Shown: positions 47,441-59,547, counted from the first letter of the stretch. The stretch: DNA of 64,000 nucleotides from Acidimangrovimonas pyrenivorans (GCF_042643245.1 NZ_JBHRSK010000018.1:62001-126000), one strand, 5' to 3'. Numbers and translations: made by a program. The notes: generated by a model not told the origin, from the sequence alone.

Positions 47441-48829
47441 TCAGGCGTGGATCGGGCCGTCGCCGCAGGCCAGCGCGGCTTCGCGCACGGCTTCCGAGCA
47501 GGTCGGGTGGGCGTGGCAGGTGCGGGCGATGTCCTCGGCGGCGGCGCCGAATTCCATCGCGACGCAGATCTCGTGGATCATCTCGCCGGCGCCGGGGCCG
47601 ATGATATGGGCGCCCAGCACCCGGTCGGTCTCCTTGTCGGCGAGGATCTTGACGAAGCCCTCGCCGGCGAACATGGCCTTGGCGCGGGCGTTGCCCATGA
47701 AGCTGAACTTGCCGACCTTGTAGGCGCGGCCGGCGGCCTTGAGGCTGTCCTCGGTCTCGCCGACGCTGGCGACTTCCGGCGCGGTGTAGATCACACCGGG
47801 GATGACGCCGTAATTGACGTGGCCGTGCTGGCCGGCGATCACCTCGGCCACCGCCATGCCCTCGTCCTCGGCCTTGTGGGCCAGCATCGGGCCGGGCACC
47901 GCGTCGCCGATGGCGTAGATGCCGTCGACCGTGGTCCGCCAGCGGGCATCGACCTCGATCTGGCCGCGCTGGGTGGTCTTGACGCCCAGCGCGTCGAGGC
48001 CGAGCCCGTCGGTATAGGGCTTGCGGCCAGTGGCGAGCAGGACGCAATCGGCGTCGAGCACGTGCTCGCTGTCATCCTTGCGCAGCTTGTAGCTCACCTT
48101 GGCCTTGTTGCGCGACACGCTGGTGCCCTGGACTGCGGCGCCGGTGACGATGTTCAGCCCCTGCTTCTTGAGCGTGCGCTGGAAGGTGCGGGCGACCTCG
48201 GCATCGGCACCGGGGATCAGCGCGTCGAGGAACTCGACCACGGTGACCGAGCTGCCGAGCCGGGCATAGACCGAGCCCAGTTCGAGCCCGATCACGCCGC
48301 CGCCGATCACCACCATCGTTTTCGGCACCTTCGGCAGGCTGAGCGCGCCGGTCGAGGTGACGACGACCTTCTCGTCGATCTCGACGCCGGGCAGCGAGGC
48401 GGGCTCGGACCCGGTGGCGATGACGATGTTCTTCGCCTCGTGGACCTCGTCGCCGACCTTGACCTTGCCGGCCGCGGGGATCGAGCCCCAGCCCTTGAGC
48501 CAGTCGATCTTGTTCTTCTTGAACAGGAACTCGATGCCCTTGGTGTTCTGGGCGACGGTGTCGTCCTTGTAGGCCTGCATCTGCGCCCAGTCGACGGAGG
48601 GCGACTTGCCCTTGAGGCCCATGGTAGCGAAGTTGTGCTCGGCCTCGTGCAGCATGTGGCTGGCATGCAGCAGCGCCTTGGACGGGATGCAGCCGACATT
48701 CAGGCAGGTGCCGCCCAGGGTCTCGCGCGCCTCGACACAGGCGGTCTTGAGCCCGAGCTGGGCGCAGCGGATGGCGCAGACATAGCCCCCCGGGCCGCCG
48801 CCGATCACGATCACATCATAGCTTGCCAT
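47441..48829 (-). CDS. lpdA: Dihydrolipoyl dehydrogenase (E3)
   Basis: 462 residues. FAD-dependent disulfide oxidoreductase that reoxidises dihydrolipoyl groups of 2-oxoacid dehydrogenases with NAD+. FAD fold VIVIGGGPGGYVCAIR, redox disulfide GGTCLNVGCIPSK, NAD fold VVIGGGVIGLELGSVYARLG, FAD site YAIGDAV, and the C-terminal active-site HAHPTCSEAVREA (catalytic His/Glu). Adjacent ATG codons exist at 48832 and 48829; AGGAGG spacing favours 48829. It is the last gene of the sucA-sucB cluster, so it most likely serves 2-oxoglutarate dehydrogenase. Confidence 0.96.
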   Translation of the reverse strand: MASYDVIVIGGGPGGYVCAIRCAQLGLKTACVEARETLGGTCLNVGCIPSKALLHASHMLHEAEHNFATMGLKGKSPSVDWAQMQAYKDDTVAQNTKGIEFLFKKNKIDWLKGWGSIPAAGKVKVGDEVHEAKNIVIATGSEPASLPGVEIDEKVVVTSTGALSLPKVPKTMVVIGGGVIGLELGSVYARLGSSVTVVEFLDALIPGADAEVARTFQRTLKKQGLNIVTGAAVQGTSVSRNKAKVSYKLRKDDSEHVLDADCVLLATGRKPYTDGLGLDALGVKTTQRGQIEVDARWRTTVDGIYAIGDAVPGPMLAHKAEDEGMAVAEVIAGQHGHVNYGVIPGVIYTAPEVASVGETEDSLKAAGRAYKVGKFSFMGNARAKAMFAGEGFVKILADKETDRVLGAHIIGPGAGEMIHEICVAMEFGAAAEDIARTCHAHPTCSEAVREAALACGDGPIHA

Positions 48830-48887
48830 CATGGCCTCCTTTGGAATTCGGGTTCAGCGCGCCGCGGCCGGGCGCGGGAAATTGCGG

Positions 48888-49316
48888 TCATTGCAGCGCC
48901 TCGCCCGGCGGGCGGCGCAGGATCAGCTCGGCCAGCACCAGCAGCAGCAGGCCGGGCGCAAGCGCGAGCAAGGTGTCGGCCCAGGCCGGCAGCAGCGCGT
49001 CCAGCGCCACCCGGACCGGGGCGAAGAGGCGGATCATCCCCGACAGGTGATAGACCGCCGAGAGGAAGATCACGCCCATCACCACGGTGCGGGCCAGCGC
49101 GCCCTCGAACTCGGGCAGGCGGAAGCGGCGCTTGGCGGCCAGCCGGCGCAGCAGCCCCAGCCCGGCCAGGGCCGCCAGCACCGCCACCAGCACCAGCCCG
49201 TCGGCCTCCAGCGGTCCCGGCACCGGCAGCCCGGCCAGCCCCATCTCGAAGACGGTGGCGGCAAGCGCGGCAAGCGCGGTGATCTGGGTCAGGCGGCAGA
49301 GCTGTCGGGCGGACAT
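48888..49316 (-). CDS. Membrane protein of unknown function
   Basis: 142 residues from ATG 49316 with four predicted membrane helices (about 10-30, 40-57, 78-98, 115-133) and Arg-rich loops. No family recognised. It lies 8 bases after the MAPEG gene and 58 bases before lpdA, within the TCA cluster. The upstream extension of the frame to 49388 would overlap the MAPEG gene and is not used. Confidence 0.75.
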   Translation of the reverse strand: MSARQLCRLTQITALAALAATVFEMGLAGLPVPGPLEADGLVLVAVLAALAGLGLLRRLAAKRRFRLPEFEGALARTVVMGVIFLSAVYHLSGMIRLFAPVRVALDALLPAWADTLLALAPGLLLLVLAELILRRPPGEALQ

Positions 49317-49324
49317 GGGCGGGC

Positions 49325-49726
49325 TCAGACGGAAGCGAACAGCGACAGGATGTAGAGGCCGATGGTCGTGGCGAAGCCGGCCAGCCACAGCAGGGTGCGG
49401 ATGCCGACCAGGTTGAAGACATAGGCCGGGACGTAGAGGACGCGGGCGATCAGGAAGACCTGGGCGCAGATCAGCGTCAGGTGGGACGAGGCGTCCTTGG
49501 CGAAGACCAGCAGCACCGCCGGCGCGAAGAGCGCCATCGCCGTCACCGAGTTGGTCAGCGCCCGGTCGAGCCGGCCGACCATGCCTTCGAGCGTGCGCTT
49601 CTCGTCGCGCGAGGACAGCAGGTAGCCCATGTCGAACTGGGTCGCGGCGCCGGTGACCTGGGCCAGCAGCGTGAGGCAGACGAAGAGGCCGTAGAGGGCG
49701 AGGATGTCGAGTTCACTGGAGAACAT
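49325..49726 (-). CDS. MAPEG family membrane protein
   Basis: 133 residues, four membrane helices. The stretch GRLDRALTNSVTAMALFAPAV followed by ARVLYVPAYVFNLVGIRTLLWL is the MAPEG pattern (membrane-associated proteins in eicosanoid and glutathione metabolism). Bacterial members are mostly uncharacterised and may have glutathione-linked activity. It lies downstream of sucB, separated by 205 bases. Confidence 0.88.
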   Translation of the reverse strand: MFSSELDILALYGLFVCLTLLAQVTGAATQFDMGYLLSSRDEKRTLEGMVGRLDRALTNSVTAMALFAPAVLLVFAKDASSHLTLICAQVFLIARVLYVPAYVFNLVGIRTLLWLAGFATTIGLYILSLFASV

Positions 49727-49864
49727 GGGCGGGCCTTTCAGGCTGGGACGGTATCTGGCTGGATTCTAGCACGAAATCGGCCGGTGTCGCCCCCGGTCGG
49801 GATCGGGGGAGGGGACCGTCCGCCCCCTCTTCGCGCTTCCTGCTTCGCTTGGTGGCGCGCACTC

Positions 49865-49893
49865 ACCCCCGAGGATGATTGGACCGAGAGCAA
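49865..49893. repeat. Dispersed intergenic repeat, weak copy
   Basis: ACCCCCGAGGATGATTGG followed by ACCGAGAGCAAG. It shares the C-run, GAGGAT core and A-rich end with the family but is the most diverged copy. It lies between sucB and the MAPEG gene. Confidence 0.4.
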
Positions 49894-49931
49894 GGGGGCG
49901 GGCTGACATCGGCGGCCCTCCCCCGACTCAC

Positions 49932-51449
49932 TCACAGATCCATCAGCAGGCGGCGCGGATCCTCAAGCGCCTCCTTGACGCGGACGAGGAAGGTGACCGC
50001 GCCCTTGCCGTCGACGATGCGGTGGTCGTAGCTCAGCGCCAGATACATCATCGGCCGGATCACGATCTCGCCACCGACGACCATCGGCCGTTCCTGGATC
50101 TTGTGCATGCCCAGGATGCCCGATTGCGGCGGGTTGAGGATCGGCGAGGACATCAGCGAGCCGTAGACGCCGCCGTTCGAGATGGTGAAGCTGCCGCCCT
50201 GCATCTCGGCCATCGACAGCTTGCCGTCGCGGGCGCGGGCGCCCAGTTCGGCGATCTTCTTCTCGATCGCGGCAAAGCCCATCTGGTCGGCGTCGCGCAC
50301 CACCGGCACGACGAGGCCCGAGGGCGTGCCCACCGCCACGCCCATGTGGACGTAGTTCTTGTAGACGACGTCGGTGCCGTCGATCTCGGCATTGACCTCG
50401 GGAACTTCCTTGAGCGCGTGGCAGCAGGCCTTCACGAAGAAGGACATGAAGCCCAGCTTGACGCCGTGCTTCTTCTCGAACTGGCCCTTGTACTCGTTGC
50501 GCAGGTCCATGATCGCCTTCATGTCCACCTCGTTATAGGTGGTCAGCATGGCGGCGGTGTTCTGCGCGTCCTTGAGGCGGCGGGCGATGGTCTGGCGCAG
50601 CCGGGTCATCCGCACCCGCTCTTCGCGGGCGGCGTCGCCGGCCGGGACCGGGGCGCGCGGCGCGGCGGCCGGGGCCGGGGCGGCGGCAGGCGCCGGCGCC
50701 GAGGCGGCAGCGGCCAGCGCCTTCTGCACGTCCTCTTTCATGATCCGACCGTCGCGGCCGGTGCCGGTGACGGCGTCGGGCGACAGGTTGTTGTCGGCCA
50801 TCAGCTTCTTGGCCGAGGGCGCATCCTCGACATCGCCCCGGGCCGGGGCGGCCGAGGTCGCGGCCTCGGGGGCCGACGGGGCGGCCGGCGCGGCGGCGGC
50901 AACGCTGCCGTCGGCCGAGATCACCGCCAGCTTGGCGGCGGCGGCGACGGTCGTGCCCTCGGGCGCAACGATCTCGGCCAGGACGCCGGCGGCGGGCGAC
51001 GGCACCTCGACCGAGACCTTGTCGGTTTCCAGCTCGCACAGCATCTCGTCCTGGGCCACGGCATCGCCGACCTGCTTGAACCAGGTCGCGACGGTCGCCT
51101 CGGAGACGCTTTCGCCCAGCGTCGGCACCATCACGTCGACGGCCTTGCCCTTGCCCGCCTCGGCGCCGGCTTCGGCGGCCTTCTCCGGCGCCGGCTGCCC
51201 GGCACCGGCGCCGGCCTCGCCGATCTGCGCCAGCAGGGCGTTGACGCCGACAGTGGCGCCTTCCTCGGCCACCACCTCGGCCAGCACGCCGGCGGCCGGG
51301 CTGGGAACCTCGACCGTCACCTTGTCGGTCTCGAGCTCGCACAGCATCTCGTCCACCGCCACGGCATCGCCGGGCTTCTTGAACCAGGTGGCGACGGTCG
51401 CTTCTGAGACGCTTTCGCCCAGCGTCGGAACGCGAACTTCGGTTGCCAT
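49932..51449 (-). CDS. sucB: 2-oxoglutarate dehydrogenase E2 (dihydrolipoyl succinyltransferase)
   Basis: 505 residues. Two N-terminal lipoyl domains, each with the lipoylation site ETDKV (about residues 43 and 149), nearly identical to each other; an Ala/Pro linker; a peripheral subunit-binding domain (PSAKKLMADNNLSPDAV); and the catalytic acyltransferase domain ending in LSYDHRIVDGKGAVTFL, with the active-site His and Asp. Two lipoyl domains are found in several alphaproteobacterial SucB proteins (many species have one). It is 4 bases downstream of sucA. Confidence 0.96.
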   Translation of the reverse strand: MATEVRVPTLGESVSEATVATWFKKPGDAVAVDEMLCELETDKVTVEVPSPAAGVLAEVVAEEGATVGVNALLAQIGEAGAGAGQPAPEKAAEAGAEAGKGKAVDVMVPTLGESVSEATVATWFKQVGDAVAQDEMLCELETDKVSVEVPSPAAGVLAEIVAPEGTTVAAAAKLAVISADGSVAAAAPAAPSAPEAATSAAPARGDVEDAPSAKKLMADNNLSPDAVTGTGRDGRIMKEDVQKALAAAASAPAPAAAPAPAAAPRAPVPAGDAAREERVRMTRLRQTIARRLKDAQNTAAMLTTYNEVDMKAIMDLRNEYKGQFEKKHGVKLGFMSFFVKACCHALKEVPEVNAEIDGTDVVYKNYVHMGVAVGTPSGLVVPVVRDADQMGFAAIEKKIAELGARARDGKLSMAEMQGGSFTISNGGVYGSLMSSPILNPPQSGILGMHKIQERPMVVGGEIVIRPMMYLALSYDHRIVDGKGAVTFLVRVKEALEDPRRLLMDL

Positions 51450-51453
51450 TCTC

Positions 51454-54413
<2,960 letters not shown>

Positions 54414-54417
<4 letters not shown>

Positions 54418-54950
54418 GGGGATACCTCGGATGGGTTGGGACCGTATTCGTTGGGAAAGGGTTGCGAGGGCCGGGTCAGCCACCACAGCACCAGGAAGGG
54501 GGACAGGATCAGCACCAGCACTGCCAGGCCAAGGATCACCCCCGCCAGACCGGTCAGCTCGGGACCGCCGCCGCCCATATAGGGAAAGCCGCCGGCGAGA
54601 AAGACATACATGCTGATCCCGACCATCACGATGAAGGGATAGAGCAGATACAGGCCCGAGCGGCCGGTGTCGTGCATCCGCCGCCAGCCCGCGGCCAGCG
54701 ACGGCAGGAAGGTGGCCAGCGCGAAGAGCGCGCCCAGCGGCCCGTTGTCATGCGCCTCGAACCCGTATCGGCCGGGGCCGGTATGGGTCTGGAAACTGCC
54801 GGTGCCGAACAGGGCACTGTCGACGATGCCGGCCGCGATGGAGCCCAGGAAGCAGAACAGCGCGAACCACCAGAACTCGGGACGCGCGGCGCGCCCCGAG
54901 AAGGTGGCGTATTTGCGGAAACACGTTCTGATCGCGTCCGTGAACCCCAT
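54414..54950 (-). CDS. DUF805 membrane protein
   Basis: 178 residues. DUF805 signature FRKYATFSGRAARPEFWWFALF at the N-terminus, then ALATFLPSLAAGWRRMHDTGRSG, with four membrane helices (about 25-45, 72-90, 100-118, 130-165). The role of DUF805 proteins is unknown. It lies between sucD (16 bases upstream) and sucA, which it overlaps by four bases, so it is translated as part of the TCA operon. Confidence 0.9.
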
Positions 54951-54966
54951 CGGGGGCGTCCTTTCC

Positions 54967-55848
54967 TCAGCCGATGGCCTTCAGCACCGCCTGGCCCAGC
55001 CCGGCCGGGCTGTCGGCGACGACGATGCCAGCCGATTTCATCGCTTCGATCTTGTCGTCGGCGCCGCCCTGGCCACCGGCGACGATAGCGCCGGCATGGC
55101 CCATGCGGCGGCCCGGAGGCGCCGTGCGGCCGGCGATGAAGCCGGCGACCGGCTTCTTGCGGCCGCGCTTGGCCTCGTCCTTGATGAACTGCGCCGCCTC
55201 TTCCTCGGCGGTGCCGCCGATCTCGCCGATCATGATGATCGACTCGGTCTCGTCATCGGCCAGGAACCATTCCAGCACGTCGATATGCTCGGTGCCCTTG
55301 ATCGGGTCGCCGCCGATGCCGACGCAGGTCGACTGGCCCAGCCCGACATCGGTGGTCTGCTTGACCGCCTCGTAGGTCAGCGTGCCCGAGCGCGAGACGA
55401 CGCCGACCGAGCCGCGCTTGTGGATGTGGCCCGGCATGATGCCGATCTTGCAGGCGTCGGGGGTGATGACGCCGGGGCAGTTCGGCCCGATCAGCACCGA
55501 GCTCGAATTGGCCAGCGCGCGCTTGACCTTCATCATGTCGAGCACCGGGATGCCCTCGGTGATGCAGACGATCAGCTCCATCTCGGCGTCGATCGCCTCG
55601 AGGATCGAGTCGGCGGCAAACGGCGGCGGCACGTAGATCACCGAGGCGTTGGCCTCGGTCTTGGCCTTGGCCTCGTGCACCGAGTTGAAGACCGGCAGGT
55701 CGAGATGGCTCTGCCCGCCCTTGCCGGGGGTCACGCCGCCGACCATCTTGGTGCCGTAGGCGATGGCCTGCTCGGTGTGGAACGTGCCCTGGCTGCCGGT
55801 CAGACCCTGGCAGATGACACGGGTATTTTCGTCGACGAGTACGGCCAT
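54967..55848 (-). CDS. sucD: Succinyl-CoA synthetase, alpha subunit
   Basis: 293 residues. CoA-binding Rossmann region (VICQGLTGSQGTFHTEQAI, TPGKGGQSHLDLPVFNSVHE), VLIGPNCPGVITPDACKIG, GDPIKGTEHIDVLEWFLAD, and the phospho-His region in APPGRRMGHAGAIV. It forms the complex with SucC that converts succinyl-CoA to succinate with ATP or GTP formation. Ribosome site GGAGGG precedes the ATG. Confidence 0.97.
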   Translation of the reverse strand: MAVLVDENTRVICQGLTGSQGTFHTEQAIAYGTKMVGGVTPGKGGQSHLDLPVFNSVHEAKAKTEANASVIYVPPPFAADSILEAIDAEMELIVCITEGIPVLDMMKVKRALANSSSVLIGPNCPGVITPDACKIGIMPGHIHKRGSVGVVSRSGTLTYEAVKQTTDVGLGQSTCVGIGGDPIKGTEHIDVLEWFLADDETESIIMIGEIGGTAEEEAAQFIKDEAKRGRKKPVAGFIAGRTAPPGRRMGHAGAIVAGGQGGADDKIEAMKSAGIVVADSPAGLGQAVLKAIG

Positions 55849-56004
55849 AGGGCCCTCCTGATCTGTCTGTCCTGCGGGGCGCGCCGCGGGCGACGCGCGA
55901 AATTCACGGCTGAGTTCATCACCGCCCCGCCGCCGCGGGGCGGCGGGCCGTCTAGGTCATGGGCGGGTCGTGCAGCCGTCACGCCCCGCCGAAGAGCGTG
56001 CCGC

Positions 56005-56244
56005 TCAGGGCGTCATCTTCTCGCCCGTGGGCGTGATCGAGGGATCCGCGTAGTCGATCTTCTGCGGCCCGCAGCGCACCGGCATCGACTCGCTGCCCTG
56101 CATGTATTTCTGGGCAACAGGGTCGAGGTTCGGGCAGGAGGTGCTGCCCGTGTAGGTGTGCGGGGTCACCCCGACGCCGCAGCCCGCAAGCGCGAGGCAG
56201 CCAATGGCCGCAACGACTGCAGCGCGTGGAAGGTGGATCCTCAT
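56005..56244 (-). CDS. Small lipoprotein between sucC and sucD
   Basis: 79 residues. Signal peptide ending in the lipobox LAGC (MRIHLPRAAVVAAIGCLALAGC), cleaved before Cys22; the mature part of about 58 residues has two further cysteines (TSCPNLD, PVRCGPQ) that could form a disulfide. No family recognised. Ribosome site GGAGTGTAA precedes ATG 56244. It lies 55 bases after sucC and 156 bases before sucD, so it may be co-transcribed with both. Confidence 0.8.
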   Translation of the reverse strand: MRIHLPRAAVVAAIGCLALAGCGVGVTPHTYTGSTSCPNLDPVAQKYMQGSESMPVRCGPQKIDYADPSITPTGEKMTP

Positions 56245-56299
56245 CCGTTACACTCCTCTGTGGTAAACCTGATACTGGATACCGGGACGTGCGGCGGTG

Positions 56300-57493
56300 T
56301 TATCCTTTCACCGCCTTCACGATCTTCTCGGCCGCGTCGGACAGGTCGTCCGCGGCGATGACGTTGAGCCCGGAGGTCGAGATGATCTCCTTGCCCAGGT
56401 CGACATTGGTGCCTTCGAGGCGCACGACCAGCGGCACCTGCAGCCCGACTTCCTTGACCGCGGCGATGACGCCCTCGGCGATGATGTCGCAGCGCATGAT
56501 GCCGCCGAAGATGTTCACCAGGATGCCCTTCACATTCGGGTCCGAGGTGATGATCTTGAAGGCTTCGGTCACCTTCTCCTTGGTCGCGCCGCCGCCGACG
56601 TCGAGGAAGTTGGCCGGCTCGGCGCCGTAGAGCTTGATGATGTCCATCGTCGCCATCGCCAGGCCGGCACCGTTGACCATGCAGCCGATCTCGCCGTCGA
56701 GCGCGATGTAGTTCAGGTCGAATTTCGAGGCGGCCAGTTCCTTCGGGTCTTCCTCGGTCTCGTCGCGCAGCGCGGCGATGTCGGGCTGGCGGTAGAGCGC
56801 GTTGCCGTCGAAGCCCATCTTGCAGTCGAGGCACTTGAGGTCGCCCGACGGCATCAGGATCAGCGGGTTGATCTCGAGCATCTCCGCGTCCTTCTCGATG
56901 AAGCACTTGTAGAGCTTGCCCAGAAGATCGACGCATTTGCCGACCTGCTTGCCGGTCAGGCCGAGCGCGAAGGCGACGCGGCGGCCGTGGAACGGCTGGA
57001 TGCCGGTGGCCGGGTCGATCGAGAAGGACAGGATCTTCTCGGGCGTCGAGGCGGCGACCTCCTCGATGTCCATGCCGCCCTCGGTCGAGGTGACGACGCT
57101 GACGCGGCTGGTCTTGCGGTCGATCAGCAGCGCCAGGTAGAACTCCTGCTCGATGTCCGAGCCGTCCTCGATATAGATCCGGTTGACCTGCTTGCCGGCC
57201 GGGCCGGTCTGGTGCGTCACCAGGGTGCGGCCGAGCATCTGATGCGCCATCTCGGCGGCTTCCTCGACCGATTTGGCCAGCCGCACGCCGCCCTTCTCGC
57301 CCGCCGAGGCTTCCTTGAAATGGCCCTTGCCGCGGCCGCCGGCGTGGATCTGCGCCTTGACCACCCAGAGCGGGCCGTCAAGCTCGCCCGCCGCGGTCTT
57401 GGCCTCATCCGCGCGCAGCACCACCCGGCCGTCGGAAACCGGGGCGCCGTAGCTGCGCAGAAGGGCTTTCGCCTGGTATTCATGGATGTTCAT
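56300..57493 (-). CDS. sucC: Succinyl-CoA synthetase, beta subunit
   Basis: 397 residues, the normal SucC length, from ATG 57493 (MNIHEYQAKALLRSYGAPVS). ATP-grasp nucleotide-binding N-domain (VVKAQIHAGGRGKGHFKEA), the EINPLILMPSGDLKCLDCKM region with metal ligands, then NGAGLAMATMDIIKLYGAEP and LDVGGGATKEKV. The frame extends ten codons upstream, but the family start is at 57493. It has a structured, palindrome-rich leader at 57546-57634. Confidence 0.97.
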   Translation of the reverse strand: MNIHEYQAKALLRSYGAPVSDGRVVLRADEAKTAAGELDGPLWVVKAQIHAGGRGKGHFKEASAGEKGGVRLAKSVEEAAEMAHQMLGRTLVTHQTGPAGKQVNRIYIEDGSDIEQEFYLALLIDRKTSRVSVVTSTEGGMDIEEVAASTPEKILSFSIDPATGIQPFHGRRVAFALGLTGKQVGKCVDLLGKLYKCFIEKDAEMLEINPLILMPSGDLKCLDCKMGFDGNALYRQPDIAALRDETEEDPKELAASKFDLNYIALDGEIGCMVNGAGLAMATMDIIKLYGAEPANFLDVGGGATKEKVTEAFKIITSDPNVKGILVNIFGGIMRCDIIAEGVIAAVKEVGLQVPLVVRLEGTNVDLGKEIISTSGLNVIAADDLSDAAEKIVKAVKG

Positions 57494-57545
57494 GAACCTG
57501 TCCCATCGGTTGAGAATTTTCACAGGCTATTCGCACATCCCGACA

Positions 57546-57634
57546 GGGGGAAAAACGAATTTCTTCGTGATTCCCCGGGTTCGGGCGAAATTAGCGACTT
57601 TTGTGATCACACCTTTTCAGGGCGCGATCACAAA
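57546..57634 (-). promoter_or_regulatory. Inverted repeats in the sucC upstream region
   Basis: Two features lie 53-141 bases before sucC. TTTGTGATC (57600-57608) and GATCACAAA (57626-57634) form a perfect 9-bp inverted repeat 17 bases apart, the first overlapping the palindrome TGTGATCACA (57602-57611). A hairpin lies at 57546-57576 (GGGG...CCCC outer and ACGAA/TTCGT inner pairing). Such elements fit a regulated promoter plus leader; the regulator is not identified. Confidence 0.5.
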
Positions 57635-57699
57635 CCGGCATCGACAGGGCGGAACCGGCGAGTCGGCACCCCGTCTGCGGCCTGCCGCCGCAGGCGCGG

Positions 57700-58422
57700 T
57701 CAGTCCGGATGGCGTGCGCGCCAGGCCGTGCACCAGGCATGGACCGCGTAGTCCGGCGCCAGCCAGGCGGTCAGCGCGGCGCGGGCCGGTTCCGACAGCG
57801 GCGGCGCGGCGGCAGGACTGCGATGGGCGCCGACCGGATCGCGCGGCGCTTCCAGTTCCGGCGCCAGCCCCAGCCGGCGCTTCAACCGGGCAATGTCGGT
57901 GTCGAAACTCTCGGTCGCGCCGATAAAGCCCAGCCGCGGGACGAGCCGGTCGAGCAGCTCGGGGCCGCCGAGGAAATGGGCCAGCCCGTCCCGGGTATGC
58001 TGGATCGCCGCCAGCGCCGCCAGCGCCTCGGGCTCGTCCCGCGCCAGCGCCCGGCCGAGCGCGTCGGGGCTGTCGTAGCGGCTGAAGGCGGCGCGCTCGC
58101 CGGCGCTCCACGGGATGTCGAAACGCGGCCGGCCCCGGCGCTGGCGGCTGACAAAGCCCGAGACCAGCCGGTCGAGCGGATCGCGGATGAAAAAGCCCAG
58201 CTCCGCGTGCGGGAACTGCGCCGCGGCCTCGGCCAGGGTGACGGAATGGGAAAGGATGCGGAACGGGCGCTGGCCGGTCGCCTCGACCTGGGCGCGCAGC
58301 AGGCCCCTCAGGGCCGTGCCCCCCGTCTTGCCGATATGCAGGAAGACGATCCGCCGGGTCGCGTTGCCGGGGGCAGAGGGGGTCCGGGCCGGCCCTGGCC
58401 CGCCCGAACCCGAAAGCGTCAT
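57700..58422 (-). CDS. Sulfotransferase-family (P-loop) protein
   Basis: 240 residues. The PAPS 5'-phosphosulfate loop appears as FLHIGKTGGTALRGLL (residues about 28-43), and the 3'-phosphate region as FFIRDPLDRLVSGFVSRQR (about 75-93), the Sulfotransfer_2 type pattern. A helical C-terminus follows. Acceptor unknown; family members sulfate carbohydrates, and bacterial homologues often act on envelope glycans. The start shares one base with the mdh stop (TGATG), so it is translationally coupled to malate dehydrogenase, an odd context. Confidence 0.82.
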   Translation of the reverse strand: MTLSGSGGPGPARTPSAPGNATRRIVFLHIGKTGGTALRGLLRAQVEATGQRPFRILSHSVTLAEAAAQFPHAELGFFIRDPLDRLVSGFVSRQRRGRPRFDIPWSAGERAAFSRYDSPDALGRALARDEPEALAALAAIQHTRDGLAHFLGGPELLDRLVPRLGFIGATESFDTDIARLKRRLGLAPELEAPRDPVGAHRSPAAAPPLSEPARAALTAWLAPDYAVHAWCTAWRARHPD

Positions 58423-59384
58423 CAGGCCAGCGACGGGTCGATGCCCTTGCAGGCCTCGACCAGGCCCTTCACCGCGTCGACCGACTTCTGGAACATCGCC
58501 TGTTCGTCGCGGTTGAGCTTGATGTCGATGATCTTCTCGATCCCGTTCGCGCCGATCACGGTCGGGGCGCCGACATAGAGGCCGTTCAGGCCCAGCGCGC
58601 CGTCGACATAGGCGGCGCAGGGCAGGACGCGCTTCTGGTCCTTCAGATAGGCCTCGGCCATCTCGATCGCCGAGGTGGCGGGGGCATAGAAGGCCGAGCC
58701 GGTCTTGAGCAGGCCGACGATCTCGGCGCCGCCGTCACGGGTGCGCTGGACGATCGCGTCGAGCTTCTCCTGGCTGGTCCAGCCCATCTCGATCAGGTCG
58801 GGCAGCGGGATGCCGCCAACGGTCGAATAGCGGACCAGCGGCACCATGGTATCGCCGTGGCCGCCCAGCACGAAGGCGGTGACGTCTTTCATCGACACGC
58901 CGAACTCGACCGACAGGAAGTGGCGGAAGCGGGCCGAGTCGAGCACGCCGGCCATGCCGCAGACCTTCTCGCGCGGCAGGCCCGAGAATTCGCGCAGCGC
59001 CCAGACCATCGCGTCGAGCGGGTTGGTGATGCAGATCACGAAGGCGTTGGGGGCATGGGCCTTGATGCCCTCGCCGACCGATTTCATGACCTTGAGGTTG
59101 ATGCCCAGCAGATCGTCGCGGCTCATGCCCGGCTTGCGCGGCACGCCGGCGGTGACGATGCAGACATCGGCGCCGGCGATGTCGGCATAGTCGTTGGTGC
59201 CCTTGAGCACGGCATCGAAGCCCTCGGCGGGACCGGATTCAGCGATGTCGAGCGCCTTACCCTGCGGGGTGCCTTCAGCGATGTCGAACATGACGACGTC
59301 GCCCAGTTCCTTGATCGCGGCGAGATGGGCGAGCGTGCCGCCGATCTGTCCCGCACCGATAAGGGCGATCTTGGGTCTGGCCAT
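58422..59384 (-). CDS. mdh: Malate dehydrogenase
   Basis: 320 residues, LDH-like type of MDH usual in alphaproteobacteria. NAD fold IALIGAGQIGGTLAHLAA, substrate loop VPRKPGMSRDDLL (Arg residues), ICITNPLDAMVWALREFSG, catalytic His in GGHGDTMVPLVRYSTVGGI. It oxidises malate to oxaloacetate. It is the first gene of the minus-strand TCA cluster; the order mdh, (sulfotransferase), sucC, sucD, sucA, sucB, lpd is close to that of other Rhodobacterales. Confidence 0.97.
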   Translation of the reverse strand: MARPKIALIGAGQIGGTLAHLAAIKELGDVVMFDIAEGTPQGKALDIAESGPAEGFDAVLKGTNDYADIAGADVCIVTAGVPRKPGMSRDDLLGINLKVMKSVGEGIKAHAPNAFVICITNPLDAMVWALREFSGLPREKVCGMAGVLDSARFRHFLSVEFGVSMKDVTAFVLGGHGDTMVPLVRYSTVGGIPLPDLIEMGWTSQEKLDAIVQRTRDGGAEIVGLLKTGSAFYAPATSAIEMAEAYLKDQKRVLPCAAYVDGALGLNGLYVGAPTVIGANGIEKIIDIKLNRDEQAMFQKSVDAVKGLVEACKGIDPSLA

Positions 59385-59547
59385 GGGATTGATCTCCGGG
59401 TCGGTTGATATCGGGCGGATGCGTAGTCCTTCCCGGCGCGGCGTGCAAGTGTGCTGCGGTGCGGCACCGCCCGGGCCCGGCTCTGGCGGCGCTTGGCCGT
59501 TTGCGCTAAAGCGGACCCAAACCCTTGGGAACACGGGCGCGCGCGGC

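Noticed and set aside
57602..57611. TGTGATCACA as a Crp site
   Set aside because: The Crp consensus needs a 6-base spacer between TGTGA and TCACA; here they abut. Kept only as an unidentified palindrome.
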